Shown here piece after piece: positions 1 to 12,465 of a stretch of DNA of 64,000 bases. The notes under the pieces were generated by a model, which was not told where the DNA came from, did not search any database, and worked only from the letters and a program-made list of their open reading frames with translations. Source of the stretch: Imbricaverruca yamaguchii (taxonomy: Eukaryota; Arthropoda; Thecostraca; Neoverrucidae); NCBI GenBank assembly GCA_034440575.1, contig JAOTOL010001599.1, forward strand, positions 1,644,501 through 1,708,500, given 5' to 3'. The position numbers and the translations under genes were made by a program. How positions within the stretch are numbered: position 1 is the first letter of the stretch; each line of letters opens with the position of its first letter.

Positions 1-216
1 AACTATTACAGTACCGAGTGGTGTTGTGCGTACTTCATTCGCGGCCAAATGTCAGTAACACGTGCGCTTTCTGCCGAGATGATTGCTTAATGTGAGCCAC
101 GTGAGCATGGAAAAATGCTGGTGGTTGCGAGATATATTGGAGTGGATTGCTGCTCTACGACGCACCCAGCAGCTGAGGCCATATGGCGTCGTCTGCTTCT
201 CACCCTGGCTGGAAGG

Positions 217-296
217 TCGGGTATCGCGGGGAATCGAACCCTGTCAAACCCTGGCTTGCCGGACGCTCAGCTTAACCACTAAGCTACCAACGCCCC
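217..296 (-). repeat. tRNA-derived SINE head or tRNA pseudogene
   Basis: Read on the minus strand, this is a tRNA-like block with an A-box-like TAGCTTAGTGG near 277-287 and a B-box GGTTCGATTCC at 230-240, spaced as in an RNA polymerase III promoter. The acceptor ends pair only partly (three G-C pairs, then mismatches), so a working tRNA is unlikely. A SINE head or decayed tRNA fits better. A possible body continues toward position 130, but no second copy in the window confirms its end. Confidence 0.5.
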
Positions 297-2005
297 TGGG
301 AGATATATCGCGGGCCTGCGAGTACAAGGACGTATCACATTCTGTCCGGGAGTGCGGGGTAGGGAGGGGCGACACAAATTTGTGGGCGTTTGTCTTGCCA
401 TCGAAAGCAGAAAACTGGAACATCTGCCACTACATTTCCATGGGTCCTAAAAGTAATAACTGAAGTGCTGAAGAGGTATCAGGACCCTCCGAGCTGCATA
501 GTGCCCATGAGCTGCCAGCGATCCTCTGAGCTCCAGGGAAATCTCCTTGGGATCCAGAGGGGCCACTGAGTTGCTGCATGGGCCCATGAAGCGCTAAAAG
601 AGCACTTGAGCTGTCACATAGAGACCATAGCTATTAGATGGGAAGACAAATTGAGATAGTTGTATTGTTGCCATTTACCATACTTACAACTGGTTTCTTG
701 GGCTGCTTTCTTAAGCTCTTAACCGTATGTTGTATCCATTACTCGACTCGGTACTCGGCAAGCTTTTTCAAATCCGAGTCGAGTACCGAGTATTGCTCTG
801 AAAACTAAGCATCGAGTAAGCTCTGAGCTCTGCGTTCAATACACGCATGCATAGCCTTGTTTTCAATATTGATATGGGTGAATCTAATTTGCTTGGGCCC
901 ATTTTTCCGAAATGCGAGTTGACTGATTTGCTCATTAGTAATCGTCTGACAATAGAAAGGCATGCACATTTTGCAGTCTTGTCCGTGCGCAAGCTTATTT
1001 TAGGTTGATTTTTAAAGGTAATGATGGCACGAAAGATCGGAATGTATGGGCGTATTGGAACTTCGGGGGCGCATCTGTTGGTTGCAAGTAAAAGTGGATG
1101 ATTTGATGGTGGAACCGACCAAATCAGAAGTGTCTGGGCCAAGACGCAAATTATCGCCTTGACTGATGCGAAGGCCAAGTCAGAGGCATTCTCTACATCC
1201 GTGTTCGCCGTCCGTGGTTCTGCCCAGTGATTCTCCGCGAAGGGTCGAAGGTCATGACACAATGAACTTGAAAGGGGTCGTTTGTCAAGCCGCGAGGTCG
1301 ATACACGCTTCCATGGTCGAGCCGCGATGATTGCCGATGGACAGGCCCATTGGTCGGGCCGGTGGGGTCGGAGTTCAGAAAACAGTCCATAGCTACACGA
1401 GTCCATGCAAGCACCAAAAATGGTTTGCGGGCGAATCCATCGTACGAACGATGAACGATCGTGGGCGAGTACGTGGCGGGCCAGTGATTCTCCGTGACAA
1501 TCCCTGCCGCAGCTAGTCCTCGTATACCGAGGGCATGACCTTGACCACAAACTATACTAGATGGGGCAACATTTGAATGCAACTTCTCCAGGAAAAATGT
1601 CATTTTGTTGTGGACCAACCAGGTGATGGCTAGTTGGATACTCCCCCCACCTCCAGTGGCTACGACGGCACTGTGGCGGAAAAATTCATGGCAAAGCACA
1701 GGGTTGTCTTCGCCCCTGTAGACCCTCCTGAAGACATCGACCCCCCCCAGAGACCAGCCACCGCCCATCGGCTACCTACCGCCGACGGTGCCGCCGGCGT
1801 CACGTGACGCAGCCGCCGCGTCACGGCGCGCACCTGCGGCCGTGGCGACCGCGCTGGGAACGTGACAGCGGCAGTGTCGGCCGGCGACAGCCGCTCGACG
1901 GCGCCCACATGTCGGACGCTAGCGGTACGCCGCACTTCCGGTGTCGACCGGCAGCCTGGGTGGCGGTACGTCCCGGGCGGCGACACTGCAGCAACTGGTC
2001 GCCAT
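297..2005. other. unassigned region, no recognisable gene
   Basis: Long open frames exist on the minus strand (768-1550 and 1193-1768), but they overlap in different frames, show no domain I recognise and have no convincing splice sites. A short imperfect inverted repeat made of ACTCGG/CCGAGT motifs lies at 741-758 and 774-791. A phrase near CAGTGATTCTCCG occurs at about 1225 and 1485, which hints at an old repeat. I assign no function. Confidence 0.4.
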
Positions 2006-2008
2006 CGC

Positions 2009-2130
<122 letters not shown>

Positions 2131-3726
2131 CAATGCTCTCACAATATTTATGGGTACGATGGAAGCATACTTGTAGATACGCCCACAGGGGCAAGGCACT
2201 TTTGTCATGGGTGTTGATTCGGACTATCATTCGGGGTTCAAGCGCAGCCAGGAAACAGAAATCATGGGAAGACACCACTAGGTTTCCATGTTAAATATAT
2301 AAGCATTGGGTGCCAAGCCAAACATTGGGGAGGATGATACAAAAAGATAGAAGTCAAGCCCAATCACTGATGCAGTTTTCATTTGACATCCTTTGCGATA
2401 TGGACAACGATATTTCCTGATTAAGCAGGTAGATTCTAGTATTTTCTTAATTATATTTACAATATGCGGACAGTTCCGAATTCATACATGCATTTATGCT
2501 ATATTTAATTTGCTGATGAAAGAAATACCACAAAACTACCTACGCCCTCAGCATTTTTTTTCATACCGCAATGTCACACGAGGTAAGAACACATGTATTA
2601 CTCCACTTGGGTGAGGAATTACGGTGCAGTTCAAAATGTGTATTACCCTACTTCAGTGAGGAACTGCGATGCAGTTCAACGCACAGTGGGCTTCAGATCT
2701 GCAGACTTCAGAACCGTCCAGCAATAACCTCCGAGCCACTGACAGTGCTCTACCGCTATCAGTGGCCACGGATGAAGCTGATGCCGAGGCAGCAGTACGG
2801 TACAATTAAGATGAATGTCGGGTATTGAACGGCAAATGTACACCATAACTCAATTTGCAGAAACGATTATTCAAGCAAGCGGAACGTCGAACACGGTAAT
2901 TACAAATAACGACAGAGTCGTGCTGCGGCTTCATGAAACTCCAGACTTCTGCGCCATACTGATGGAGACACAGTGAACTCTGGGGAAGGTCAGAGTGTGC
3001 ACATCACCCCACCCTCTCCCGTCCCGTCGAAATGTTTATTCAAGCAATGGCGCCCGTCTGATTAAAGTCGGCGCTCTTTGGTTTGGCATGCCCCCCCCCC
3101 CCCCATAAGACCACGGCGCACTTTGAGATCACAACACCCCTGTCCGCCCTCTTGGTGAACTTCTAAGTAGGATACGGATGCTGGATCGCCGGACATTCGT
3201 CGGACTCCGTGATGTGAACAATGACCTGCATGCTGCCGCTCTGGCTTATCGTTCACTAGAGGCGCAACTGCATCACTATCCAGAAGGATAACATGCCATA
3301 AGAGAACAAACAGGATTTGTGATGGGCATGAATCTCGTGTTGCAAGTGTTGCAACAAGGGCTAGAACTTTGGAGATAAAGAACTGTAGGTTAGGCAGTAA
3401 GCACGATAAAAGGCTGTAAGGTAAGCAGGAAGCACATTCAAAGGCTGTAAGTTTTCCAAGTTTTCAATACCAAGCACGGCAAGAAATAGTATTTCCATTA
3501 AAGTGTGAAACGTTTTGTGAAAATTGATAACCCATGGTCCCCGGTGACCACACCCTTAGAGTATTCTACGATATCTCCCTCCGTATCATTCATCTGGACA
3601 CTCCATGCATATCCAAGGGCACCCTTTGGTCATGAGTGGAAACTCCAGTTGTGTACGCGCATTTATGACATTCTGTGTGTTGCTACTGCGTGGGTTCCGG
3701 CTGAGAGCGGTGTCAATAATCAGCGA
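2131..3726. other. unassigned region with a C14 run
   Basis: No frame shows a known domain. A run of 14 C at 3091-3104 is the only strong low-complexity feature. Short near-duplicated phrases occur near 2600-2690 (GTGAGGAA-TACGGTGCAGTTCAA and a similar copy) and 3400-3450 (AGGCTGTAAG). Confidence 0.4.
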
Positions 3727-4760
3727 CCTAGAGACGTCCGGCCTGCGTCTCTATGACCCAGACACAGCCGGCCGGCGTCTCCATTACCCAGACACAGCCG
3801 GCAGACGTCTCCATCCAGACAACGTATGCCAGACACAGCCGGCAGACGTCTCTATGACCCAGACACAGCCGGCCGCGTCTCCACGCCCAGAACAGCCGGC
3901 GACGTCTCTTGGCAAAGCCGGCCGTCTCCACAACCCAGACACAGCCGGCCGGCGTCTCCATTACCCAGACACAGCCGGCAGACGTCTCTATGGCCCAGAC
4001 ACAGCCGGCCGGCGTCTCCATGACCCAGACACAGCTGGCCGGTCCAGACACAGCCGGCCGGCGTCTCCATTACCCAGACACAGCCGGCAGACGTCTCTAT
4101 GGCCCAGACAAGCGTCTCCATGGCCCAGACACAGCCGGCCGGCGTCTCCATTACCCAGACACAGCCGGCCGGCGTCTCCATTACCCAGACACAGCCGGCC
4201 GGCGTCTCCATTACCCAGACACAGCCGGCAGACGTCTCCATGGCCCAGACACAGCCGGCCGGCGTCTCCATTACCCAGACACAGCCGGCAGACGTCTCTA
4301 TGGCCCAGACACAGCCGGCCGGCGTCTCTATGGCCCAGACACAGCCGGCCGGCGTTCCATTACCCAGAACAGCCGGCAGGCGTCTCCATGCCCAGAACGG
4401 CAGCTCCATTACCCAGAGACAGCCGGCAGACGTCTCTATGGCCCAGACACAGCCGGCAGACGTCTCTATGGCCCAGACACAGCCGGCCGGCGTCTCCACG
4501 ACCCAGACACAGCCGGCAGACGTCTCCATGACCCAGACACAGCCGGCAGACGTCTCTATGGCCCAGACACAGCCGGCCGGCGTCTCCACGACCCAGACAC
4601 AGCCGGCCGGCGTCTCCACGACCCAGACACAGCCGGCAGACGTCTCTATGGCCCAGACACAGCCGGCCGGTGTCTCCACGACCCAGACACAGCCGGCAGA
4701 CGTCTCCATGGCCCAGACACAGCCGCCCGGCGTCTCTATGACCCAGACACAGTCTCCACG
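3727..4760. repeat. 30-bp minisatellite, about 33 units, two unit types
   Basis: Tandem units of 30 bp carry the core GACACAGCCGGCCGGCGTCT followed by a short variable tail (CCATTACCCA, CTATGGCCCA or CCACGACCCA). Two subtypes alternate: GGCCGGCG and GGCAGACG before the shared TCT. Units near 3860-3920 and 4360-4420 are shortened. Because 30 is a multiple of three and the unit lacks stops, several frames stay open on both strands with 10-residue repeats. There is no start context, flanking exon or other coding signal, so I treat them as artefacts. Confidence 0.97.
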
Positions 4761-5920
4761 GCCTACTCACATCTGCCTGGCGTCTCAGCCACCGGGGACC
4801 GGGGGAGGGGGGGGCGATCGATCGTATATGCGGACAAAGAAGGTCCGACACAGGTCAGCAGCTGGTGGAAAAACCGCGGCGCCCTATTGACGGCGCCCCA
4901 CAGCTATCTTGGATCCGTGGAAGACAAACCGACGCAAAAAGCCATCGTCAGAAGCCGGTAATATTCCCCATAGACAAGGCCGGCGTGGATGATGGGGAGT
5001 AAACGACACACACTGAAAGAGCGCGTGAACGCTCCAGTGAACTGGCGGGCCGGGTGGCGGGTGTGGGGGACGGGGTCAGAGGCCCCGGCGCACTCGGCCC
5101 GGACAGATCTCCACAAAGGATGGCGACTGCGCGCCCGCCGTTGGCCCTGTCCCCGTTCCAGGCAAGCACGTGACTGGCCCGCCGGTCGATGGCGGTCGGA
5201 TGGGCGCTGTGCGTGGCTACAGCGTGCCGGCTGCTGCACCGCGGCCTCAGCACGTGCTCCGCCCCCCACCCCCACCCGTCCGGCACACCAACGCACGCAC
5301 GAGCAGATCAGATGCGGGCGACATGCGTGCCGACGCAGCGCTCTGCATAATCGGATCAAGGCCGACGACCGCGCATCGAGCGGAAAATTGACCCGACCCC
5401 ATTGTCATTCCCTGGGATCAAAGGATGCCGGAGTGTGACCTTGGCTGCCAAAGGTCGCTCGTCAGTCGAATGTGCGCCGGAGAACCGCGCACTGGAACTC
5501 AGCGCATCATCGAAGGGGTGTTGCAGTGAGCAACATTGCGCGGTAACTTCCGATTGGCACTATAATGCAGGGAAAACCATCTGAATATCACATGCACATG
5601 CAGCTAATAGCTGACGTCACGTAACAGAAAAAAAAACAAGCGTCCGAGCGTTCATAGAGACACCTAAAGCGTCACTCACCAGATCCATAGTCACCGTCAA
5701 TGGCAAAAACACTATTTTCTGTTCCGGAGCATGGGCCGAGCTGGACCACCGGAAGCGATCCGACTGCTACGAAGCCACCCATCACATCCATCAGCTGGCT
5801 GCAGAGACGTTGCATAAGCACGCATACTTCAACTTTCCCTTCGCGCACAGTGCGTGCACCTGAGACTATGGATGGTGGCTTCAGTACAGTCCAGCACGAA
5901 ACGTTGAAGAATACCAGAAA
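4761..5920. other. unassigned GC-rich region
   Basis: CpG-rich single-copy-looking sequence. Overlapping open frames occur on both strands (for example 4904-5359 minus and 4989-5438 plus), as expected from GC-rich DNA with few stop triplets. No domain or convincing splice pair was seen. Confidence 0.35.
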
Positions 5921-6085
5921 GTGAGTGAGTGAGTGAGTGAGTGAGTGAGTGAGTGAGTGAGTGAGTGAGTGAGTGAGTGAGTGAGTGAGTGAGTGAGTGA
6001 GTGAGTAAGTGAGTGAGAGCGGGTGAGTGAGAGGGAGAGAGAGACAGAGACAGAGACAGGGACAGAGACAGAGACAGATAGAGGA
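5921..6085. repeat. (GAGT)n microsatellite followed by a GA-rich tract
   Basis: Roughly 21 copies of GTGA/GAGT run from 5921 to about 6008, followed by GAGAGA and (GACAGA)n to about 6085. The purine-rich strand is the plus strand. Confidence 0.95.
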
Positions 6086-6531
6086 AGTCAGTTGCCCTAC
6101 GGTGAACAATTTCGCGGGGTATTCAACGGCCGATACAAAATTGGAATTATAGGGGGAGGGGGCTGTCTAGAAGTGTCAATTTTAGCACGTTCCAGCCGAT
6201 TTTCCTGCAAAACCTGTACATTTGTTCACTGGAAGGGGGAGGGGCTCCATTCACTCCTGAACACACTCCCGACATTTTCGGATGGATGTTTATCATTTTC
6301 ATGCTTTAGTGCTTCAGTTTATAAAAAAATCTTAACCGGATTTAGCCCTTCGTGGCGACGAAGCTCTTGAGAACAACAGCTCAGGCCTGAGCAACACGTG
6401 CGTCCCATTCAGGGGGCGGTACGGCCGCTGCACGGAACACTGTTCAACAGCGGCAAGACACAGATTTAGCACCAACTTGTTATTCCGACTGACTACTCGA
6501 GTTAAAAAGCCTAGCACGAGTGTACCCGAGA
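6086..6531. other. unassigned interval
   Basis: No gene or family recognised. A GGGGGAGGGG-type phrase occurs twice (near 6152 and 6234) with related flanks, perhaps an old short repeat. Confidence 0.3.
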
Positions 6532-6734
6532 CAGGGGCGGATCCAGGAATCGACATGGTGGACGTATGTCTGGAGGGGCGCCACTCTGCCTTCCGAGGGG
6601 CGCCTTTAGCTGAAATATTCGAGGGTGGGATGCACTCGAGCCTTCCCAGATGGGTACCTTTTCCCGGTGGAAGGGGCACCACCTTCCTGTGGGATGGAGG
6701 AACATCCCCTACAGCCCCACTGTATCCGCCCATG
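6532..6734. mobile_element. hAT-like non-autonomous element (MITE)
   Basis: The left end reads CAGGGGCGGATCCAGG and the right end, in reverse complement, CATGGGCGGATACAGT. This terminal inverted repeat type is known from hAT-superfamily elements. The interior is about 200 bp, rich in GGGGC/GCCCC and without a transposase frame. The flanking 8-mers (6524-6531 and 6735-6742) match at only about half of their positions, so a target duplication is not demonstrable. Two related elements occur at 29292 and 31840. Confidence 0.6.
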
Positions 6735-7274
6735 GTCAGAAAAAGCATAGATGCGCGATTATTCATTTCAGCTACACGGCATCCGTATAGTGCTCCAGTG
6801 AGTGCAGAAGACAGCAAGTCTGCCGTACATCCAGACGACACGTCAAGAAGCTCTGAGATAATGCGCACCCAAGGGGCTGTAGCTCCGGCCTTGGGCGTGC
6901 TGCCAGGCGGACAGAGACTCGACTCTCGAGACACGGCTCAGCAGATCGCAGCACGGTGGCGGGATGCCAGCCAGACAGATCAGCAGCGTCTGCTGACTCA
7001 CACTCGGCGTCTTCAGCGACATCAGCAGCAGCGACCCTCAGTCTGATGGTTGAGCCTCTCAGTCAATGTTATGCCGCCGAGACAAACCATCGATCGGGCT
7101 AAGACGGCGCGACGGTGGCGGCAGCGGAGGCGGCCGGACACCACGCAGTTCGGCACCGCCTCAGGGCTGGTGCCCACTCAAGGTCGGGCGGATAGCACAA
7201 AGACCGCCGCTGCTTGGCGTCAGCGTCTACCTCGAAAGGTGACCTCGAGGCCCCCGGGGTTACGAGCACCCACG
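6735..7274. other. unassigned interval
   Basis: Open frames on both strands, no recognisable domain or splice structure. Confidence 0.3.
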
Positions 7275-7392
7275 CAGAGCGAGAGCGAGAGCGAGAGCGA
7301 GAGCGAGAAAGGAGAGAGGAGAAAGGTAGAGAGGAGAAAGATAGAGAGGAGAAAGGTAGAGAGGAGAAAGGTAGAGAGGAGAGGGGAGAGAG
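7275..7392. repeat. (GAGAGC)n and 13-bp GA-rich repeats
   Basis: A hexanucleotide GAGAGC tract (about 7277-7310) is followed by four to five copies of a roughly 18-bp unit around GAGGAGAAAGGTAGA. It is strongly purine-biased on the plus strand. Confidence 0.9.
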
Positions 7393-7549
7393 AGGTCGTT
7401 TTCGATCTACCGAAAAACATGTGGTGTACACCATCGGCAATACATCCAGCCCACCCAATAAATGTTGCGGGTTGGACATGAGCATTATTCCAAAGCGGAT
7501 GCATAGTTCGACGTGTGGGCTGTGGGTGCGTTAGCTACATGCCAAGAAC

Positions 7550-8418
7550 GGAATGGGTGGTGGGCGTGGACATTCATGACAAGAAGGGCATGGGTGGTGG
7601 GCGTGGGCATGCATGATAAGAACGGTATGGGTGGTGGGCGTGGACATGCATGACAAGAAGGGCATGGGTGGTGGGCGTGGGCATGCATGATAAGAACGGT
7701 ATGGGTGGTGGGCGTGGACATGCATGACAAGAAGGGTATGGGTGGTGGGCGTGGACATGCACGACAAGAAGGGCATGGGTGGTGGGCGTGGGCATGCATG
7801 ATAAGAACGGTATGGGTGGTGGGCGTGGACATGCACGACAAATGGTATGGGTGGTGGGCGTGGGCATGCATGATAAGAACGGTATGGGTGGGGGGGGGGG
7901 GATGCAAGAAGGGTATGGGTGGTGGGCGTGGACATGCATGACAAGAAGGGTATGGGTGGTGGGGTGGACATGCATGACAAGAAGGGTATGGGTGGGGGGG
8001 GCGTGGGCATGCATGACAAGAAGGGTGGGGGGGGGCGTGGGCATGCATGATAAGAACGGTATGGGTGGGGGGTGGACATTCATACAAGAAGGGTATGGGT
8101 GGTGGGCGTGGACATGCACGACAAGAAGGGTATGGGTGGTGGGCGTGGGCATGCATGATAAGAACGGTATGGGTGGTGGGCGTGGACATGCATGACAAGA
8201 AGGGTATGGGTGGTGGGCGTGGACATGCACGACAAGAATGGTATGGGTGGTGGGCGTGGGCATGCATGATAAGAACGGTATGGGTGGTGGGCGTGGACAT
8301 GCACGACAAGAAGGGTATGGGTGGTGGGCGTGGACATGCACGACAAGAATGGTATGGGTGGTGGGCGTGGGCATGCATGATAAGAACGGTATGGGTGGTG
8401 GGCGTGGACATGCATGAC
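7550..8418. repeat. 37-bp minisatellite, about 23 units, G-quadruplex-capable
   Basis: Units of 37 bp contain CATGCATGATAAGAACGG or CATGCACGACAAGAAGGG, then TATGGGTGGTGGGCGTGG. Thirty-seven is not a multiple of three but all frames lack stops, so the minus strand shows long His/Pro-rich frames in which three DNA units make a 37-residue period. Many plus-strand units hold four runs of three G with 3-4 nt loops, for example 8128-8149. Shortened units with G8-9 runs lie near 7890 and 8028. The CATGCATG element is self-complementary. Confidence 0.97.
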
Positions 8419-11285
8419 AATAACGCTATTTCAGCAAGCATGTTTAAATATAACCACAGGCACGTCGGACATGTTGAACGTCATGGACGTAAGCACAGGA
8501 TGAAATTTGCGATAAAGTTAGCGAGATGATTCATAACGTGTAGATTTCTGCCAGTGTACTGGTAGAAAGCTCTTTAGCCCAGAAAGTTCAAACTCAAGCT
8601 TCCTCTCATTTGGGACGCTGCAATGTCCCCAACGAGTGGAAAACGTAGCATCGTCCGGGAGAACCAGCCTTGTATGAGGCGGCCTTGCAGGCGACTTTGG
8701 CTTTGGCTTTGGCATCGATGTCGATGCCAAAGCAAAGGTTCGCGAGACATTTGATTGTCGGGAAAAGTTAGTATCCTAACAAACTGTTGGACAAAGTTCG
8801 CACGCGGCGAGAGCTTGAAAGCGTAGAAGTTTTCGAACAGTTAAAGATCGCGCAAGGCAAAATTTCGCCAAGGGTAAAATTTGATCAAGATCGAAGGTTT
8901 CCGACAAATCGTCTCGGACGTCTGCCTCTGCAGAGCAAAATCGCATACACGACAAAGTTTGGCCAAGGTCAAAGCGTGTCTACGGCCATTGGCTGTGGAT
9001 CCCGGATGGGTCGGGGGAGGGGGTCTGGGCCCCCATGATTTGGTATCATGCCAATGTCAACCTGTCACCTTCTCTGTTCAATTAACAAATATGGTTTCGT
9101 GAGCGCTCTCCAGCACTGTTTATGGTCCCCCAGTCTCTGAGCGACACGGCTCTGACATGAACGCAATGCTATCACTTGATCGTAGACTACTTGAAACCAA
9201 GGCAGCAGGCACCAACGGAGAGCTCAACTTCGATGCGTATCGATACGGCTGAAACTGCTCTCGAATGCCGACGACGTGCCCGAGTAGGCACCGACTTGGA
9301 AGTTTGGCTGATAAGTTCTGTGCCAGAGGCAGGATGGCAAAGTGCCTCCTGCACGTCCAGTAAGGCTCAAAGTGCTTCCCGCACGTCCAGTCAGGTGCGC
9401 TAGACGGCCGTGGCGGTGAATTTACCGCGCCGGCCGGCTACGACGCAGGTTAGAGGCGGCTCGGGGTCGTCGGGCCTGCTGAGGCGCCGGTCGCCGGCGG
9501 CACGGCAGCAGCGGCGTCCACGACTGACCGCTGTGTTCCGCTTCAGCGCCGTCGGTGCGCTCGCGGCGATAAATCCGCAGCCGCCGACAGCGGCGGCCTC
9601 TGATGAACGGCCACCACCGCAAACAGAGCCCGTCGTGCGGCCCGACTCTGCCGTGGAATAGTCACCTGACGTCGCTGAATACCGAGGTGTAAACGGCATC
9701 CGGCCGCTCCCACGGGGCTGACTGTTCCGCTCCATCACGACCCGATACAGCGGCAATATATAGTGTTTGCGGGTGACGCTTGTCCCAGAAGAACGAGGGG
9801 TCAGGCCGGCTTTGAGCGCCTGTGACACAGCCATAAACCTCGCCAAAGGGCAGGCTACTCAGGCGTGGGTAGAGTTCGGAACGGCCAACTACACAAGTAC
9901 GGTTTCCGGATGTCGACGGCGAGAATGACCGCCATTGGCGGAGACCATAAAACGCGCGCGCACACGACACCGAGGCGATGGACAGTCGGCGGTGAGAAGT
10001 GCTAGCGTGATGACGGAGGCAGGGGTGCGCGCTCCCTCCCCACCACTGTCTCTGTCTTCACCTTTTGCTCCTCATTTTCCTGTCTCAGCATTTCATACCC
10101 TCACTATTTCCCCTTGTTCTCAAGCGCGTGGGCGTGTCTCCCTCTGTAGGGATGGAACAGGCCACAAATAGATTAACGACGACGAACAGGCGCGCTACTC
10201 TGTGTCGCAACCCTCGGAGGAGATGTCACTTCCTTCCCGGAAGTGGAATATCGCGAAGGACGAAGATACAGCGTAGCCTCCACCTTCCACATAATGTTCT
10301 CAAGGGCCAAACACGATGCAGCGCCGTATTTGGTCAGTATACGGGCTAACTGTGTGCATAGCGCCAACAACGCGCTGAACCCGGAGCCACAACACACGTG
10401 CTCCGGGGGTACGCTCGCCACGACGCACTTCCAGTCCCTCAGTCTGCCGCCGCCATCGCTGTAGGATGGAGCACATTCTTTGCATGTTACCGGGGGGGGG
10501 TACGTCAGGACCTTCCTGGCTTATTGCTTATTGAAGAGATGAGCTCGAGTCACGGCTAAGTGGGCGTGAGGGGGAGGTGGGCGGATAACGGCGGAGATAG
10601 AGTTCGATCGAGAACGGTAATGCGAGAGGTTGGAGCTCGAGTCACGATTTCCAGCCGGAAGGGACTAAATCCGAGCCAACAGCTCTACCGAGACATACGA
10701 CGCCAGGTGTTGATCGGCTACCACGGCAGGCTGCTGCGCCTTCGAATCTCCCATGTCATCCTACCTATTCAGCGCAACTAATCCCCGTCCGTATGTCTAG
10801 CAACAGGTGGTCGAAGTACGTTACGAAAGCAATGTTGCATTATAATGAAGTCAGGTAGCTGTCAGATAAAATATAAGCATTCAATCAGACGTATGACATC
10901 AACAGGGCATCAGATGAAACACAGACAACTGATCCATGAAAAACACCCTCAGGTAACAATAACACCCATTCCTGAAGCAAGCACTTCCTCAGCCTTTCTC
11001 TGCAGCAGTGTGATCGGAGTTCCCAGAAATCCGTAGCAATCCATTGCAGTCGCCACCGGCACTACATAATTGTTGATAGGCGTTGATTTGTTGGTTCTGC
11101 GTCGTGAGATTTATGGTAGCCCTCCAAATCAGAGCTATTTCATCATATCGGAAGAAACAAATTGCGTACTTTTTCTGCTATTTAAATGAATTTTGCTTCG
11201 GCATAAGCCATGCGTGATGGAGCAGAACGTATCTAAATCAATGACAAAAGGACGCCATTTGCCTTCGTTGGTGAAACAGGTATCT
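8419..11285. other. unassigned region with one small hairpin
   Basis: The only clear structure is a hairpin at 8707-8718/8721-8732 (12-bp arms CTTTGGCATCGA, 2-nt loop), next to CTTTGG repeats. GC-rich open frames at 9400-9970 and 10173-10464 have no domain I can name. The plus frame at about 10180-10464 was considered as an Ig-like exon and not accepted. Confidence 0.35.
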
Positions 11286-11495
11286 GGTTGGTGAGATGCT
11301 GGGGAGATATTAGTATTGTTGGTGAGATATTAGTGGTTTTGGTGAGATATTAGTGATATTGGTGAGATATCCATGATTTTGATGAGATGTTCGTGATTTT
11401 GGTGAGATACTTGCGGTGTTGGTGAGAATCTGGTGATGTTGGCGAGATATTAGTGATGTGGGTTAGATTTTTGGTGAGATATTATGGTGAAGTTT
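11286..11495. repeat. 20-bp degenerate tandem repeat
   Basis: About nine to ten units of 20 bp around TTGGTGAGATATTAGTGATT, diverged by several substitutions each. It is AT-richer and more degenerate than the other arrays in this half of the window. Confidence 0.9.
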
Positions 11496-11831
11496 CCGTT
11501 CCAAATGGCTGGGCAGTATCTTAGTCCCATCTTTACCAGGCAAAGGTAGTGATCAAGGCTAGCCAATCACCACTTCACCACTGAAGGCGTTTTCAGACAA
11601 CATGCGCTAATATTCTTATTCCCCCAGCATCCATGTTCACCTAAAAAGAAGGCCGCAGGCGCTCATTGTAGAGGCGCCTTTTCCCGGTCAGAGGAGCGCC
11701 AACTTTCCACAGGGTGCACACGCCTCTGTGTTCACAGTATCCTTCTGAAGGTCATAAACCAAAAGCCGACCTCATAACATCGCTGGCCTGGCAGCCTCTG
11801 GGAAGGGAGCGAGGCTACCGAGGCCGCACGA
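11496..11831. other. unassigned interval
   Basis: No gene, repeat or splice structure recognised. Confidence 0.3.
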
Positions 11832-11951
11832 CAGTGTCCCCAGAAGTGGGGGTAACCGACGACCTCTGGTGAGGTGATGCAGGTCTTCGCGGTGTCCCCC
11901 GGAGTGGGGGTAAACGACGACCTCTGGTGGGGTGACGCAGGTTTTCGCCAC
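11832..11951. repeat. 60-bp tandem duplication
   Basis: Two consecutive copies of a unit of about 60 bp share GTGGGGGTAA-CGACGACCTCTGG and GGTGA-GCAGGT-TTCGC, with about 85-90% identity by eye. Confidence 0.85.
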
Positions 11952-12465
11952 TCACTTGACTTCTCTAAAATGTGTAGGAAAATCGACCATGAACGCGAAA
12001 ATGGTGAATTACTCCTGCTAGCAGTAGTGTAATTTTGCCTTGACCGCGACGCCCTCAGGGCAGAGGCTGTAGTGTGCGCATGACGACGCCGCGTGTACAT
12101 CAAGCTCAGGCTGGTGTTTGGTCTGACTGTGCCGAGCGGCGCTACAGAGACGCATCACTCAGCACGTCTCAGCAGATTCTCGCCGCCGGCTCCGATATCA
12201 ATCTGGCCCCTCAGGACGTTGGATGCTGCGCTGGCCTGGCGCAACCCTAGAGACAAATGCAGCGTCCAACCCGGGAGCACCGCCGAGGAAAACGACAAAT
12301 AGGAATGCTGTGGCTATGAGTCCCTCAGCGCACATAAACCCCTCAGCAGACATGACATTGAAGGCCGTGACCGAGTCAACATCGGACTTAGTGGACGACC
12401 GGTGTGGTGTTGCCACAGATCACCGTATCGAACCTCGGGCACCGAACCAGACCTTGACATCAAGC
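11952..12465. other. unassigned interval
   Basis: No recognisable gene; short open frames only. Confidence 0.3.

Noticed and set aside
217..296. Functional tRNA gene
   Set aside because: Acceptor stem pairs only partly and the anticodon arm is unclear, although the A and B boxes are good.
3605..4961. Frames of 260-350 codons with ten-residue repeats, as a possible repetitive secreted protein
   Set aside because: Three plus frames and two minus frames are open at once, so the open reading comes from unit composition. No signal peptide, start context or splice sites.
10180..10464. Plus-strand frame considered as an immunoglobulin-domain exon
   Set aside because: Cys and Trp positions do not fit an Ig fold and the acceptor is weak. 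GC-rich DNA gives such frames by chance.
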